Shown in pieces: positions 37,098 through 46,190 of a stretch of 64,000 bases of DNA. Position 1 is the first letter of the stretch; each line of letters begins with the position of its first letter. Position numbers and translations under genes: made by a program. Under the pieces are notes generated by a model. The model had not been told where the DNA came from and made no database searches. It was given only the letters and a program-made list of their open reading frames with translations. The DNA comes from WQXF01 sp031553615 (GTDB lineage: Bacteria; Bacillota; Clostridia; Christensenellales; Aristaeellaceae), in assembly GCA_031553615.1 (NCBI GenBank), contig JAVBLJ010000009.1, forward strand, positions 1 to 64,000, given 5' to 3'.

Positions 37098-38757
37098 AAT
37101 GCTTAGAAAGATCACCGTTACGCTGGAGGGGAAGCCTTTCCCCTGCGAAGTGGGCACCTCGGTACAGGAATTGATCGAGCGCAATCTACCGGATCGCCGC
37201 GCCGATGCGTTGGCGGTGCGCGTGGGCGTGGCCGTGAAGGGCTTGCGCTGGCAGCCCCAGCAGGATTGCGAGGGGACGCTGCTTTCCTATGCCGACGAGG
37301 AGGCGCGTCGCATGTACGAGCGCTCGGCGCGGTTCGTATTCCTGCTGGCGGTTCGGGAGGTAATGCCCGGTGCGCGCGTGCGCTTCGAGCACAGCGTGGG
37401 CTACGGCCTGTACGCAACCATCGAGTGCGAGGGCGGACTGAGCGGGTTGCGCGTGCGCCGCCTGGAGCAGCACATGCGTCAAATCGTGGAGGCCGATGAG
37501 CCGCTGGTGCGCACGCGCTGGACGCGGCAGCAGGCCATGGACTACTTCGAGCGCGATGCGCAGACCGACAAGCTGCGGCTATTGCGCTACCGTCCGTACG
37601 AGCACTTCGACGTGTACACCTGTCGGGGAATGAGCGAGTATTTCTACGGCGAAATGCTGCCCTCGACCGGGTATTTGCGCAGCTTTTCGGTGCAGTTCTA
37701 CCTTCCGGGGGTGATACTGCAGCTGCCCTCCCCCGAGTGCTCCGACCGTCCCGCGCCGTTTCAGGAGCGGCCCAAGCTGCTGCGCACCTTTGCCGAGAGT
37801 GCGCGACGGGCGAATATCCTTCGCTGCGACAATGCGGCCGACCTCAACGACCTGATCGCGCAGGATGCGATCCGTCCCTTTATGCGCATCAACGAAGCGC
37901 TGCACGAGCGCTCCATCGCCGATATCGCAGACCAGATATTGGAGCGACGGGCGCGGGTGGTGCTGATCGCGGGGCCCTCCTCGTCGGGCAAGACCACGTT
38001 CGCGAACCGTTTGGACATCGACCTGCGCGTGAATGGCTTGGAGCCGGTCGCGATATCGCTGGATAATTACTACCGCAATCGCGGTGAAGTGCCGCTGGAT
38101 GAGCACGGCAAACCCGATTTGGAATGTCTGGAATCGCTGGATGTGCCGCTCTTTAACGAGCACCTGGTTCGGATACTGCAGGGCGAAGAGGTGGAGATTC
38201 CGCGCTTTTCCTTCCACACGGGTCGCCGCGAGGAGACCGGCACCCGCATGCGCCTGCGCGACAGCCAGCCCATACTAATCGAGGGCATTCATGGCCTGAA
38301 CAGCAAGCTGACCGAGGAAATCCCAAGCGACCTGAAGTTCAAGGTGTACATCAGCGCGCTGACCCACCTGAACCTGGACGACCACAACCGCATCCGCACC
38401 ACAGACGTGCGATTGTTGCGCCGCTTGGTGCGCGATCGGCTCTTCCGCAACGCCACGGTGGATCGCACCATGTCGATGTGGGATTCGGTGCGCGCGGGGG
38501 AGGAGAAGTACATCTTTCCCTTTCAGGAGCAGGCCGACGTGATGTTTAATTCCTCGCTGCTCTACGAGCTGCCGGTGCTCAAGAAGTACGCCTACCCCAT
38601 GCTCTGCGAGGTGGGCGAGGAGAGCCCTTGGTATCTGCGCACGCGCCGGTTGGTGAAGTTTTTGAATTATTTTTTGGATGGTGTGGCCGAAGATGAGATT
38701 CCGCCCACGTCGATCCTACGGGAGTTTATTGGCGGCTGCACGTTCTACAAGGAATAG
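37090..38757 (+). CDS. Uridine kinase-like nucleoside kinase
   Basis: A 555-residue protein with an N-terminal TGS-like domain (about residues 1-60), a middle threonyl-tRNA-synthetase-like region (FEHSVGYGLY region) and a C-terminal P-loop kinase of the uridine kinase/phosphoribulokinase family. Walker A is AGPSSSGKTT (about residues 295-305); the following ISLDNYYRNR is the substrate region of uridine kinases. This three-part form is common in Firmicutes and is distinct from the short Udk. ATG at 37090 follows AAGGAGG and overlaps the previous gene by eight bases. Nucleoside phosphorylation is inferred from the kinase domain. Confidence 0.9.
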   Translation: MPKMLRKITVTLEGKPFPCEVGTSVQELIERNLPDRRADALAVRVGVAVKGLRWQPQQDCEGTLLSYADEEARRMYERSARFVFLLAVREVMPGARVRFEHSVGYGLYATIECEGGLSGLRVRRLEQHMRQIVEADEPLVRTRWTRQQAMDYFERDAQTDKLRLLRYRPYEHFDVYTCRGMSEYFYGEMLPSTGYLRSFSVQFYLPGVILQLPSPECSDRPAPFQERPKLLRTFAESARRANILRCDNAADLNDLIAQDAIRPFMRINEALHERSIADIADQILERRARVVLIAGPSSSGKTTFANRLDIDLRVNGLEPVAISLDNYYRNRGEVPLDEHGKPDLECLESLDVPLFNEHLVRILQGEEVEIPRFSFHTGRREETGTRMRLRDSQPILIEGIHGLNSKLTEEIPSDLKFKVYISALTHLNLDDHNRIRTTDVRLLRRLVRDRLFRNATVDRTMSMWDSVRAGEEKYIFPFQEQADVMFNSSLLYELPVLKKYAYPMLCEVGEESPWYLRTRRLVKFLNYFLDGVAEDEIPPTSILREFIGGCTFYKE

Positions 38758-38889
38758 GCCGGGGAATCATCGTGCACGCGCGGCTTTTGGGTCGCTCCGC
38801 CCACACAAATTCTGCATGCTGCGCCAGCAACTCCCCTGATAGTTCTCCCCGCCGCAGGTCACAATAGCGGCGAGAGGAGGCGAATAGAC

Positions 38890-39438
38890 TTGAAAAAGAC
38901 GACCCTAACGATCCTTTGTGTTGCATTGGTTTTTGCCATGGCAGGATGCGCGAGCAATACCGGCACGCAGTTGCCCACGCCCTCGCCCATGAGCCCCACC
39001 ATGATGCCCGCAAACACTATGGCACCCTCGATGAGCACGCTGCCCGGCGGTTCCCCGCTGCCTGACGCGACCGGACAGCCCGAAGCCGCCAACATGATGA
39101 CTTCGGAGGAAGCTGCGGCTGCCGCGAAGCGCATCAGCGATGAAGTGATCAAGCTCAGCGAGGTGGACAAGGCCACCACCGTGGTCATGGGTAGCACGGC
39201 GCTGGTGGGCGTGAACTTCACCGCGCAGTACAAGGGCGAAATGACCACCCGCATCAAGGACATGGTTTCGGAGCGGGCCAAGAAGGCCGCGCCAGCCATC
39301 CAGCAGGTCGCGGTCAGTGCGGATCCGGATTTGATCACCCGCATACAGGCGTTGATGACCAAGGTTCAGAATGGCGCGAACGCGACCGAGATATCCACCG
39401 AGTTTTCGGAAATCGTCAACCGCGTCGCGCCCATGTAG
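38890..39438 (+). CDS. YhcN/YlaJ-type lipoprotein
   Basis: A 182-residue lipoprotein: signal with lipobox MAGC (Cys20), a proline-, methionine- and threonine-rich linker (residues 25-65), and a C-terminal domain where KATTVVMGSTALVGVNF matches the YhcN/YlaJ family of spore-associated lipoproteins. TTG at 38890 follows GAGAGGAGG. No sigma-A promoter is obvious, which would fit sporulation-specific transcription (inference). A strong terminator follows. Confidence 0.8.
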   Translation: MKKTTLTILCVALVFAMAGCASNTGTQLPTPSPMSPTMMPANTMAPSMSTLPGGSPLPDATGQPEAANMMTSEEAAAAAKRISDEVIKLSEVDKATTVVMGSTALVGVNFTAQYKGEMTTRIKDMVSERAKKAAPAIQQVAVSADPDLITRIQALMTKVQNGANATEISTEFSEIVNRVAPM

Positions 39439-39483
39439 CGCGAACTGCGCAAGCAACAACACCAGACAGCATCGTCCAACACG

Positions 39484-39521
39484 ACAGGACCCGGCGCAGC
39501 AGTGCGTCGAGTCCTGTTTTT
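39484..39521 (+). terminator. Terminator after the lipoprotein gene
   Basis: ACAGGAC (39484-39490) pairs with GTCCTGT (39511-39517), extended inward, with five T following. Confidence 0.85.
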
Positions 39522-39547
39522 GGGCGGCGCGGACCAAACTTGGCGGG

Positions 39548-39709
39548 TGCGCAGAGAAGGAGTCCAGGGGGCGAGCGATAAGCCCCCCTGGTCGCTCTCG
39601 AAGGAGCGAAAAGCCTCCCCTTGCGGGAATTTCGTTATGAAAATGCGTGGATTTCACTCCTCTGGGAGCGACCGGAGGGCTTTGCGGTCGCCCTCCGGCC
39701 ACCTTCGCA
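39548..39709 (+). repeat. Dispersed palindromic repeat, copy 3
   Basis: A 162-bp unit from TGCGCAGAG to CCTTCGCA. It holds at least three hairpins: CCAGGGGGC/GCCCCCCTGG, CTCCTCTGGGAG and CCGGAGGGC/GCCCTCCGG. It matches the copy at 31548-31686 in inverted orientation and, in its right half, the copy at 4836-4893. Short open frames inside it are part of the repeat and are not called as genes. Confidence 0.8.
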
Positions 39710-39807
39710 GCACATCCTCCAAGCTTTTGAGGTAAGTGCGTTTCCGTGGTTTTTGGGCCTGTGTTTACAACATTTGCCGTCTGTGGTACGCTAGGCGAGT
39801 GATTTGC

Positions 39808-40809
39808 CTACGCAAAGCACAGGCAGGTCGGCGTGGGGCAGGCGGTCGATCCGAGGGGCGCGAGGGCCCCGTCGGCCACGGCAAACAGGGTCACCTGATT
39901 CGAATGCTCGCAGGCGCACAGCACGTGCCGGCCATCGGGCGAGAAGGCGGCGTCGCGGGGCCAATCGCCTCCGCAATCGATGATTTGCGGGGCGGAGAGC
40001 GCGCCGTTGCCATCCACGCGGAAGAGGACAAGCGTGTTTTCGCCGCGTATGCTGGCCAGCAGCAGGCTGCCATCCGGCGAAAGGCGCAGCGCAGCGCCGC
40101 TGCTTCCCTGCCCATCGCCGCGCAGTGCCGAAAGGGCCTGCCGCAGCCACGCTTGCCGACCGTACCCCTCGTACACCAGCACTTGGCATGAAAGCTCGCA
40201 AATCACATACCACACTTTGCCTTTGCCAAATAAAGCATGCCTCGGGCCTGCGCCCGCCGGAGTTGCCACAGACTCACCGGGCTGAGCAATGCCCACTGCG
40301 CTTCGCGGATAGAACACCACCGCATCGATGCCCAAATCGCACACCGCGAGGGCCGTGCCATCGGGACTCATCGCCGATTGATGCACGTGGGGGCCCTCCT
40401 GACGCTGGGCATTGGGGCCGTGGCCCTGGTGGGCGATCTGCCGGAGCGGGGTGGTTACTCCGCCCTGCGCATCGAGGGCGAGCACCGACAGGGTGCCGGA
40501 TAGATAGTTCGATACGTACAGTGCGCCTTCGTCCACGCAGAGGTGGCAGGGTGCATCGCCCTGCACCGGCTCTGCCCCGGTGAGCGCCAACGCACCTTCC
40601 GCGCCGATATGGTAGGACGCCACGCCGCCATCGTGTGTTTCGCGCACCGCGTACAGCATGCCCCGGTGAGCGGCGAGGTAGGAGGGGGAGTCCGCCCGGG
40701 TGGAGCCGGCGATGCGCAGGGTGCCTTCCGCCAACGCGGCTTGGTAGATGCCTTCGCTCTCGCCGTGGGTGTAGGTGCCGATGTATAGCCTGTACGCGGT
40801 CGTGGACAT
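39808..40809 (-). CDS. Lactonase family protein (6-phosphogluconolactonase-like)
   Basis: A 333-residue seven-bladed beta-propeller protein of the lactonase family (PF10282). Characteristic are the N-terminal YIGTYTHGESEGIY, repeated blade motifs with SPDG (MSPDGTALAVCD, LSPDGSLLLAS, FSPDGRHVLCA) and the site motif GPHVHQ in the middle. Cytoplasmic; in E. coli the homologue hydrolyses 6-phosphogluconolactone in the pentose phosphate pathway, but members act on other lactones too. The ATG at 40809 follows AAAGGAG by ten bases. It is alone on this strand and faces the palindromic repeat downstream. Confidence 0.88.
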   Translation of the reverse strand: MSTTAYRLYIGTYTHGESEGIYQAALAEGTLRIAGSTRADSPSYLAAHRGMLYAVRETHDGGVASYHIGAEGALALTGAEPVQGDAPCHLCVDEGALYVSNYLSGTLSVLALDAQGGVTTPLRQIAHQGHGPNAQRQEGPHVHQSAMSPDGTALAVCDLGIDAVVFYPRSAVGIAQPGESVATPAGAGPRHALFGKGKVWYVICELSCQVLVYEGYGRQAWLRQALSALRGDGQGSSGAALRLSPDGSLLLASIRGENTLVLFRVDGNGALSAPQIIDCGGDWPRDAAFSPDGRHVLCACEHSNQVTLFAVADGALAPLGSTACPTPTCLCFA

Positions 40810-40886
40810 CGCCTGCACACTCCTTTGGGTTTGTATTATGAGGGTATTATAGCCCCGGGCGGTTGCTTGCACAAGGAGGAAGGGGA

Positions 40887-41233
40887 ATGCGCTTGCAGGA
40901 AACGAGGCGCTCCTACGCCGCTACGGGTTTCGCGGAACCGACGCCATGCTTTCTCTGCTTGCCACCAGCGCGGATTTGCGCGATAATCAGAGTGTGGCCG
41001 CCCATCTCATGCACGGCTCCATCGAGGGTGCTTTCCGCGTGACCTACGCCACCCACCGGCTTTCGTGTGCCGAGATGGACGCAGTGGGCTATGCGCACAT
41101 GCCGCTAGAGCAGGCGGAGCGCTACCTTCCCGCAGATCATGCCGACGAGTATCATCGCGACGACGACGGAATGGAGTATCTTTTCTCTCTCGCACCCAGG
41201 CGCTGGACTTTGGACAGCGCAGTAACATATTGA
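40887..41233 (+). pseudogene. Probable gene remnant (C-terminal fragment)
   Basis: A plus-strand frame of about 100 codons ends at 41233 and looks coding, with NEALLRRYGFRGTDAMLSLL then SVAAHLMHGSIEGAFRV, but it has no start with a ribosome site. A strong AAGGAGG and an ATG at 40887 precede it in a different frame, so a one-base change near the start would explain both. ATG at 40946 is the only in-frame ATG and lacks a site. I cannot name the parent family. It may be a decayed gene whose C-terminal part remains. The Gfo/Idh/MocA gene follows after 29 bases. Confidence 0.45.
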
Positions 41234-41262
41234 AGCATAACGAAATGTGGAGGGAATGACAG

Positions 41263-42336
41263 ATGCAGAACCAGGATGGAATGCGCTATGCGCCCGCAGC
41301 CATGCCCCAACCGGTGGTGAAAGAGGGCGAGTTTGTGTTTGCCGCGACCGCGTTGCGGCATGGGCACATCTACGGCATGGTGCAAAGCCTGCTGAGCGCG
41401 GGCGGCACGCTGAGCTATGTGTACGACGAGGACCCGGAGGAGCTGCAACGCTTCTGCGCGGCGTTCCCGCAGGCCAAGGTGGCGCGCTCCTTGGCCGAAA
41501 TTCTGGACGATAAGCAGGTGCGCATGGTGGCCGCCGCCGACATCGCATCGGATCGCGCCGCACTGGGTCTGAAGGTGATGGATGCGGGCAAGGATTACTT
41601 CACCGACAAAACGCCCTTTACCACCCTGGAGCAGGTCGAAGCAGTGCGCGCAAAGGCGGCGCAGACCAAGCAAAAGTATATGGTCTACTTTAGCGAGCGG
41701 CTGCACGTGGAATCGGCCATCTACGCGGGCAACCTCATTCAGGCGGGCGTGATTGGCAAGGTGCTGCAGGTCATCGGGATGGGCCCGCACCGCCTCAACG
41801 CGCCCTCGCGGCCCGATTGGTTCTTTAAAAAGGAGCAGTACGGCGGCATCCTGTGCGATATCGGCAGCCACCAGATCGAGCAATTCCTGTTCTACACCGG
41901 CGCGAAGGATGCGCAGGTGGCCTATAGCCAGATCGCCAACTACAGCAACCCCGAGTATCCCGAGCTGGACGACTTCGGCGACGCCATGCTGGTGGCCGAC
42001 AATGGCGCGACCAACTATTTCCGCGTCGATTGGTTCACGCCTGACGGCCTGGGTTCCTGGGGCGATGGCCGCCTGTTCGTGCTGGGCACTGAGGGCTACA
42101 TCGAGGTGCGCAAGTACATCGACGTAGGCGTGGAGTGCCTGGGCAACACCGTGCTATATGTCACCGGCGAAAAGGAGCACAGGGTCAACGTATCGGGCAA
42201 GGTGGGCTACCCGTTCTTTGGCGAGATGATACTGGATTGCTTGCACCGCACCGAGAGCGCCATGACGCAGGAGCACATCCTCACGGCGGGCCGCCTGTGC
42301 GTGGAAGCGCAGCTCAAGGCGCACAAGATTCGATAA
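41263..42336 (+). CDS. Gfo/Idh/MocA family oxidoreductase
   Basis: A 357-residue NAD(P)-dependent dehydrogenase-like protein. The N-terminal fold reads FVFAATALRHGHIYGM, with HGH in place of the GxGxxG turn, as in one branch of the family. The catalytic lysine region is DKTPFT (EKP-type), and the C-terminal domain has GGILCDIGSHQIEQ with the conserved GG and GxH. The start follows GGAGGG. No promoter is convincing; it may be transcribed with the remnant upstream. Substrate unknown, most likely a sugar derivative. It is only distantly similar to the one at 16914-17891. Confidence 0.9.
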   Translation: MQNQDGMRYAPAAMPQPVVKEGEFVFAATALRHGHIYGMVQSLLSAGGTLSYVYDEDPEELQRFCAAFPQAKVARSLAEILDDKQVRMVAAADIASDRAALGLKVMDAGKDYFTDKTPFTTLEQVEAVRAKAAQTKQKYMVYFSERLHVESAIYAGNLIQAGVIGKVLQVIGMGPHRLNAPSRPDWFFKKEQYGGILCDIGSHQIEQFLFYTGAKDAQVAYSQIANYSNPEYPELDDFGDAMLVADNGATNYFRVDWFTPDGLGSWGDGRLFVLGTEGYIEVRKYIDVGVECLGNTVLYVTGEKEHRVNVSGKVGYPFFGEMILDCLHRTESAMTQEHILTAGRLCVEAQLKAHKIR

Positions 42337-42365
42337 ACTTAAGGGTTTGCAGGGCTCCGATGGGC

Positions 42366-42395
42366 TTGTCAGAACGGGCCTTTGCAGGATAGAAT
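42366..42395 (+). promoter_or_regulatory. Promoter of the PstS-like gene
   Basis: TTGTCA (42366-42371), 18-bp spacer, TAGAAT (42390-42395), about 30 bases before the start. Confidence 0.7.
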
Positions 42396-42425
42396 AGCAT
42401 TAGGATCATAGGGGGAGGGTTGCGT

Positions 42426-43496
42426 ATGCGTAGAATTTGGGCCGCAGCGTTGGGTGTGTGCATTTTGCTGGGTGTTTCGACGGGCTTGACCGGGGATGCG
42501 GAGGCTGCCCAGGGGGGCTCCTGGGCGCATATCAACCAAACCCTGACCCGCCCGGAAGGTTGGCAGCGGTTCGTACAGCAGAGCGCGTTCGCGCTGGGCG
42601 AGCAGACCGAGGTGGGCGAGTTGGACGGCGCGCAGATCTACGAGGTGGGCTTCGGCGGCTACCCCAGCATCGACGGTTCGACCGTATCGGTGCCGATGGT
42701 GATGGAGTTCGCGCGCCAGCATCTGCCGCTGATCGAGGAGGATTTGACCGGCTTTGTGTTCCTTTCCACCACCCACAACGCGTACGAGCACCTCATTTTG
42801 CGCCAGCCCAACGGCTCGGCGCTCATCGCTTCCGCGTTTGCGGCCATGGATCCGCAGCAACCGGTGGATTTGATCATCGTGACCCAGCCCTCCGATGAGG
42901 AGCTGGTCCTGGCAAGGGAAAACAGCGTGACGCTGGTGCAAAAGCCGGTGTGCTACGATGCATTCGTGTTCATCACCCACCGCGACAACCCAATCGAGAG
43001 CCTGACCGTGGAACAGATTCGCCAAATTTACGCGGGCGAGATCACCAACTGGAGCCAGGTTGGTGGGCCGGATGCCGAGATTGCAGCCTATCAGCGCGAG
43101 GCAAATTCGGGCAGCCAGACTGCCATGGAGAAGCTGGTGATGCGCGGAGAGCCGCTCACGGCGGCGCAGCCCAACTACGTGACCAGCGGCATGGCCGAGC
43201 TCGTGCGCCGGGTCGGAGATTATGAAAACAGAATAAATAGTCTGGGGTATACCTACCGCTATTACATCGATACACTCTACAAGAGCGATGAGATCAAGAC
43301 CATCGCTGTCGATGGCGTGGAGCCCAGCGACATCAACCTGCGCAACGGCGCTTATCCCTTTGCCACCAACTACTTTGGCGTGATCCGCGAGGGCGATGAA
43401 GCCAAGCCCGGCGGCCTGTTCCTGGATTGGATGCTGAGCGAGGAAGGCCAGCGCTGCATTCAGCAGGCGGGCTATATTCCCATGAACGAGATGTAG
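42426..43496 (+). CDS. PstS-like phosphate-type substrate-binding protein
   Basis: A 356-residue exported protein with a signal peptide (about residues 1-27). The mature part is of the PstS/PBP-like type: EITNWSQVGGPDAEI, then REANSGSQTAMEKLV, which corresponds to the phosphate-contacting serine-rich loop, and a C-terminal FLDWMLSEEGQ. About 70 residues after the signal are extra. The ATG at 42426 follows AGGGGGAGGG. No pst permease or ATPase genes adjoin, so it may be a signalling or surface protein rather than part of a transporter. The surface LRR-SH3 gene follows after 89 bases. Confidence 0.85.
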   Translation: MRRIWAAALGVCILLGVSTGLTGDAEAAQGGSWAHINQTLTRPEGWQRFVQQSAFALGEQTEVGELDGAQIYEVGFGGYPSIDGSTVSVPMVMEFARQHLPLIEEDLTGFVFLSTTHNAYEHLILRQPNGSALIASAFAAMDPQQPVDLIIVTQPSDEELVLARENSVTLVQKPVCYDAFVFITHRDNPIESLTVEQIRQIYAGEITNWSQVGGPDAEIAAYQREANSGSQTAMEKLVMRGEPLTAAQPNYVTSGMAELVRRVGDYENRINSLGYTYRYYIDTLYKSDEIKTIAVDGVEPSDINLRNGAYPFATNYFGVIREGDEAKPGGLFLDWMLSEEGQRCIQQAGYIPMNEM

Positions 43497-43585
43497 GCAT
43501 CTTATATTCATCCTCGTATTGGATGGCTTGCTTAATCGGCGGTCCGCCTTGGAGCATCCCCGGACCGGATAAGGAGGCGAACACT

Positions 43586-45658
43586 GTGCGCATGCGAAGC
43601 GTTTGGGGCGCGTTGCTTTTTTGCGTGTTGTGTTTGTGTTGCGTTTCCGCGTGCGCAGAGCGGCTTGTGCTCGATGGCGTGGAGTACGAGCTATATGAGG
43701 ATAGGGCTGAGGCGGTTGGCATTGCGGATAGCGCCACAAGCGTTACTTGGTACGCGCAGGTGAACGGCCTGCCTGTGAGCTGCCGGACGATTCTGGACAG
43801 CTTGTGGGAAGGGATGCCGGAGCAGGTTCAGGAATTGATCCTGACCGAAGGGGTGGAGGACATTCCGGATTACGCGTTCGGCGGATGGAGCGGGTTGGAG
43901 CGCGTCGTTTGGCCCGACACATTGCGCAGCATTGGCGAATTTGCGTTTGGTGAATGCGATGCGCTGCGTGAAGTGCACATCCCCGAAGGGGTGGTTCGTA
44001 TTGGCGTCGATGCATTCTGCGGTTGCGAAAGTTTGGAACGAGTGTCGCTTCCCACAACGTTGGAGACGCTTGAGGAGTACGCATTCGCCGTCTGCAATGC
44101 ACTTGAGGCTTTCGAGGTTGCGGAGGGGAATCCATTCTATGAGGACATAGACGGCGTGCTGTTCCGCAAGGCGGATCAGGCGCTTTTCCTCTTCCCGGCG
44201 GGCCGGGACGGGGATTACGCAATTCCTTCGGGCACGACGAAGATCGAAAGGGGTGCATTTAGCGATGCATCGAACCTACGCGAGCTAAGTGTGCCCGAGG
44301 GCTTTACGGAGCTATCCGTCGGGGTGCTTGACGCGCTGCGGAAGCTGGAACGAATCGCGCTTCCCGCCACGCTGGAAAGGCTGGAGCCAGGGGCCCTGCC
44401 CTGCTGGGGCAATACACTTGCGCGCATCGAGGTGGCCGAGGGTAACCCGGTGTTCCGCAGCGTGGACGGAGTGCTGTTTGAGGGAAGCGGCCTTCTGTTG
44501 TTTCCCGATGCTTGGGGGCGGGCGTACGATGTGCCCGCAGGCACCACCCACATCCTGGATCGTGCATTCGCCGGCAATGATTTGCTGGAGACCGTCTCAA
44601 TGCCCCGGAGCGTAACGCGAATCGGCGCGGGTGCTTTCGAGGATTGCACCGCGCTGAAGCGGGTCGCCTTGTCCATCGCGCTGGAGCGCATCGGGCAGTA
44701 CGCCTTCCGCAATTGCATCGACTTGGAGCAGGTGGCGTTGCCGCCGGGGCTCAAGCTCATCGAGGAGGGCGCGTTCACGAACTGTACTGCGCTGCGCCAG
44801 GTACAACTGCCCGATAGCTTGCAGTACGCCGATCCGTACGCGTTTTACAATTGCAGCAAGGAGCTAGTGCTCGGCGCATCGCGAAATTCCGAGGGCCATT
44901 GGCTGGTGTGGATGGCCGGAACCCGTTGGGCGGAGCCGGGCAAGCGGCCCACCACTAGGGTGCCCGCCCCCCAAAGCAAGACCCCAGCAGGCGTGGTCAA
45001 CAACAAACGCTCCAGCGATCAATCGGAGATGCGCGTCGCACCTTCGAAGGATGCGGAGCTGATTGAGCTATACCCCAACGGCACCACGGTGGAGGTGTTG
45101 GGTCAGGAGAATGGCTGGGCGCGCGTTCGCGTGGGCGAAAGCGAGGGCTACATATTCGCCTACGAGCTGCGCATGACCGACGAGCTCACCCACCGTGTGC
45201 GTCCCCTTTGGGCGCGGCGAAAGCTCGGCGAAAAGGGGAAGCCCTTCCTGCTATACCGGCTGCCGCTGGAGGGTACGCCGGTGCGGGTGATCGATGAGGA
45301 CATCTCGATCCAGGTCTTGGACACATTTGGTGTGTGGTACAAGGTGTTGTGCCTCGATGAGGTCGGCTATGTGCAGGTACAGGAGCTGGACGTGGCGCGG
45401 GTGCACGATCGCGGCAGGGAATCGACCTACTTCGTGGTGAGCAACCCGAGTGCGCGCGACCGTCTGCATCTGCGCCGCGAGGCCTCGGCCCAAAGCGAAT
45501 CGCTGGGCATGTACTTCAATGGCACCCAGGTGAGGATACTCGAATGGGGCGATACCTGGATGAAGGTGTCGGTGGACGGCAAGGAAGGCTACATGATGGT
45601 CAAGTTCCTTTCGCCGATTCCAGCCGGATACGTGGATACGCTTTGGACGTCGGGTTAG
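43586..45658 (+). CDS. Secreted leucine-rich-repeat (BspA-like) and SH3 domain protein
   Basis: A 690-residue surface protein. A short signal peptide (residues 1-22, ending near SACA) is followed by about fourteen BspA-type leucine-rich repeats (residues 60-430) with the pattern LxxIxLPxxLxxIGxxAFxxC. A linker and three bacterial SH3-like domains (about residues 450-680; the clearest reads RVAPSKDAELIELYPNG and LHLRREASAQSES) follow. The repeats suggest protein binding and the SH3 domains suggest attachment to the cell wall. GTG at 43586 is eight bases after AAGGAGG. It may be expressed with the PstS-like gene before it. Confidence 0.88.
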   Translation: MRMRSVWGALLFCVLCLCCVSACAERLVLDGVEYELYEDRAEAVGIADSATSVTWYAQVNGLPVSCRTILDSLWEGMPEQVQELILTEGVEDIPDYAFGGWSGLERVVWPDTLRSIGEFAFGECDALREVHIPEGVVRIGVDAFCGCESLERVSLPTTLETLEEYAFAVCNALEAFEVAEGNPFYEDIDGVLFRKADQALFLFPAGRDGDYAIPSGTTKIERGAFSDASNLRELSVPEGFTELSVGVLDALRKLERIALPATLERLEPGALPCWGNTLARIEVAEGNPVFRSVDGVLFEGSGLLLFPDAWGRAYDVPAGTTHILDRAFAGNDLLETVSMPRSVTRIGAGAFEDCTALKRVALSIALERIGQYAFRNCIDLEQVALPPGLKLIEEGAFTNCTALRQVQLPDSLQYADPYAFYNCSKELVLGASRNSEGHWLVWMAGTRWAEPGKRPTTRVPAPQSKTPAGVVNNKRSSDQSEMRVAPSKDAELIELYPNGTTVEVLGQENGWARVRVGESEGYIFAYELRMTDELTHRVRPLWARRKLGEKGKPFLLYRLPLEGTPVRVIDEDISIQVLDTFGVWYKVLCLDEVGYVQVQELDVARVHDRGRESTYFVVSNPSARDRLHLRREASAQSESLGMYFNGTQVRILEWGDTWMKVSVDGKEGYMMVKFLSPIPAGYVDTLWTSG

Positions 45659-45664
45659 TCGGCT

Positions 45665-46174
45665 TCAGCCCATGAACGCGTCGAGCTGATCGCGGGTGAC
45701 GCCGATGCCTTCCGCTGCATCGAGCTTGCGGCCCGCCATACGGAACGAGGGTACGGCCCACACGCCGGATTCCTCGTAGGCGTGATCGTTGTTGCGGTTG
45801 AGTTCCTCGACGTAGGCATCGGAGCAAAGCGCGGCGCGGAAGGCTTTCGCATCCAGTAGATCGGCCATGCCCTGAGCCAGCGCATCGACGCTTTCGATGT
45901 TGATGCGTTCCTTGATGGCCAAGCGGTACATGCGCTCATGATATTTCCAGAGATCTACGCCGTGATCGCGCGCGAAAAACATGCCGCGAATGCACAGATC
46001 ACTGTGCAGGCCGTGCACTTCCGGGCGCGGGTGCGCTTCGCAGGGCTGCCAATCCGGCTCCACGTCCGGGTGTTTGGCCAGGAGCTCCACCAGGTATTCG
46101 TGCCCGCGCAAGCAATAGGGGCAGGAGTAATCGAAGAACACTTCCATCTTTTTGGGGCTTTCGGTATTTTTCAT
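45665..46174 (-). CDS. DsbA family oxidoreductase
   Basis: A 169-residue thioredoxin-fold protein of the DsbA/2-hydroxychromene-isomerase-like group. The active-site motif CPYC at about residues 18-21 and the cis-proline in VPSF (about residue 142) are intact, with the helical insertion between. No signal peptide, so it is probably cytoplasmic. It lies six bases from the convergent surface-protein stop and upstream of it, on the same strand, is the pullulanase gene. Function as disulfide oxidoreductase is inferred from the motif. Confidence 0.88.
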   Translation of the reverse strand: MKNTESPKKMEVFFDYSCPYCLRGHEYLVELLAKHPDVEPDWQPCEAHPRPEVHGLHSDLCIRGMFFARDHGVDLWKYHERMYRLAIKERINIESVDALAQGMADLLDAKAFRAALCSDAYVEELNRNNDHAYEESGVWAVPSFRMAGRKLDAAEGIGVTRDQLDAFMG

Positions 46175-46190
46175 AAAGGTCCTTTCTTCG

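Noticed and set aside
39371..39735. Short open frames within palindromic repeat copy 3, with similar peptides encoded in copy 2
   Set aside because: The similarity follows from the repeated DNA. No ribosome site or promoter supports translation.
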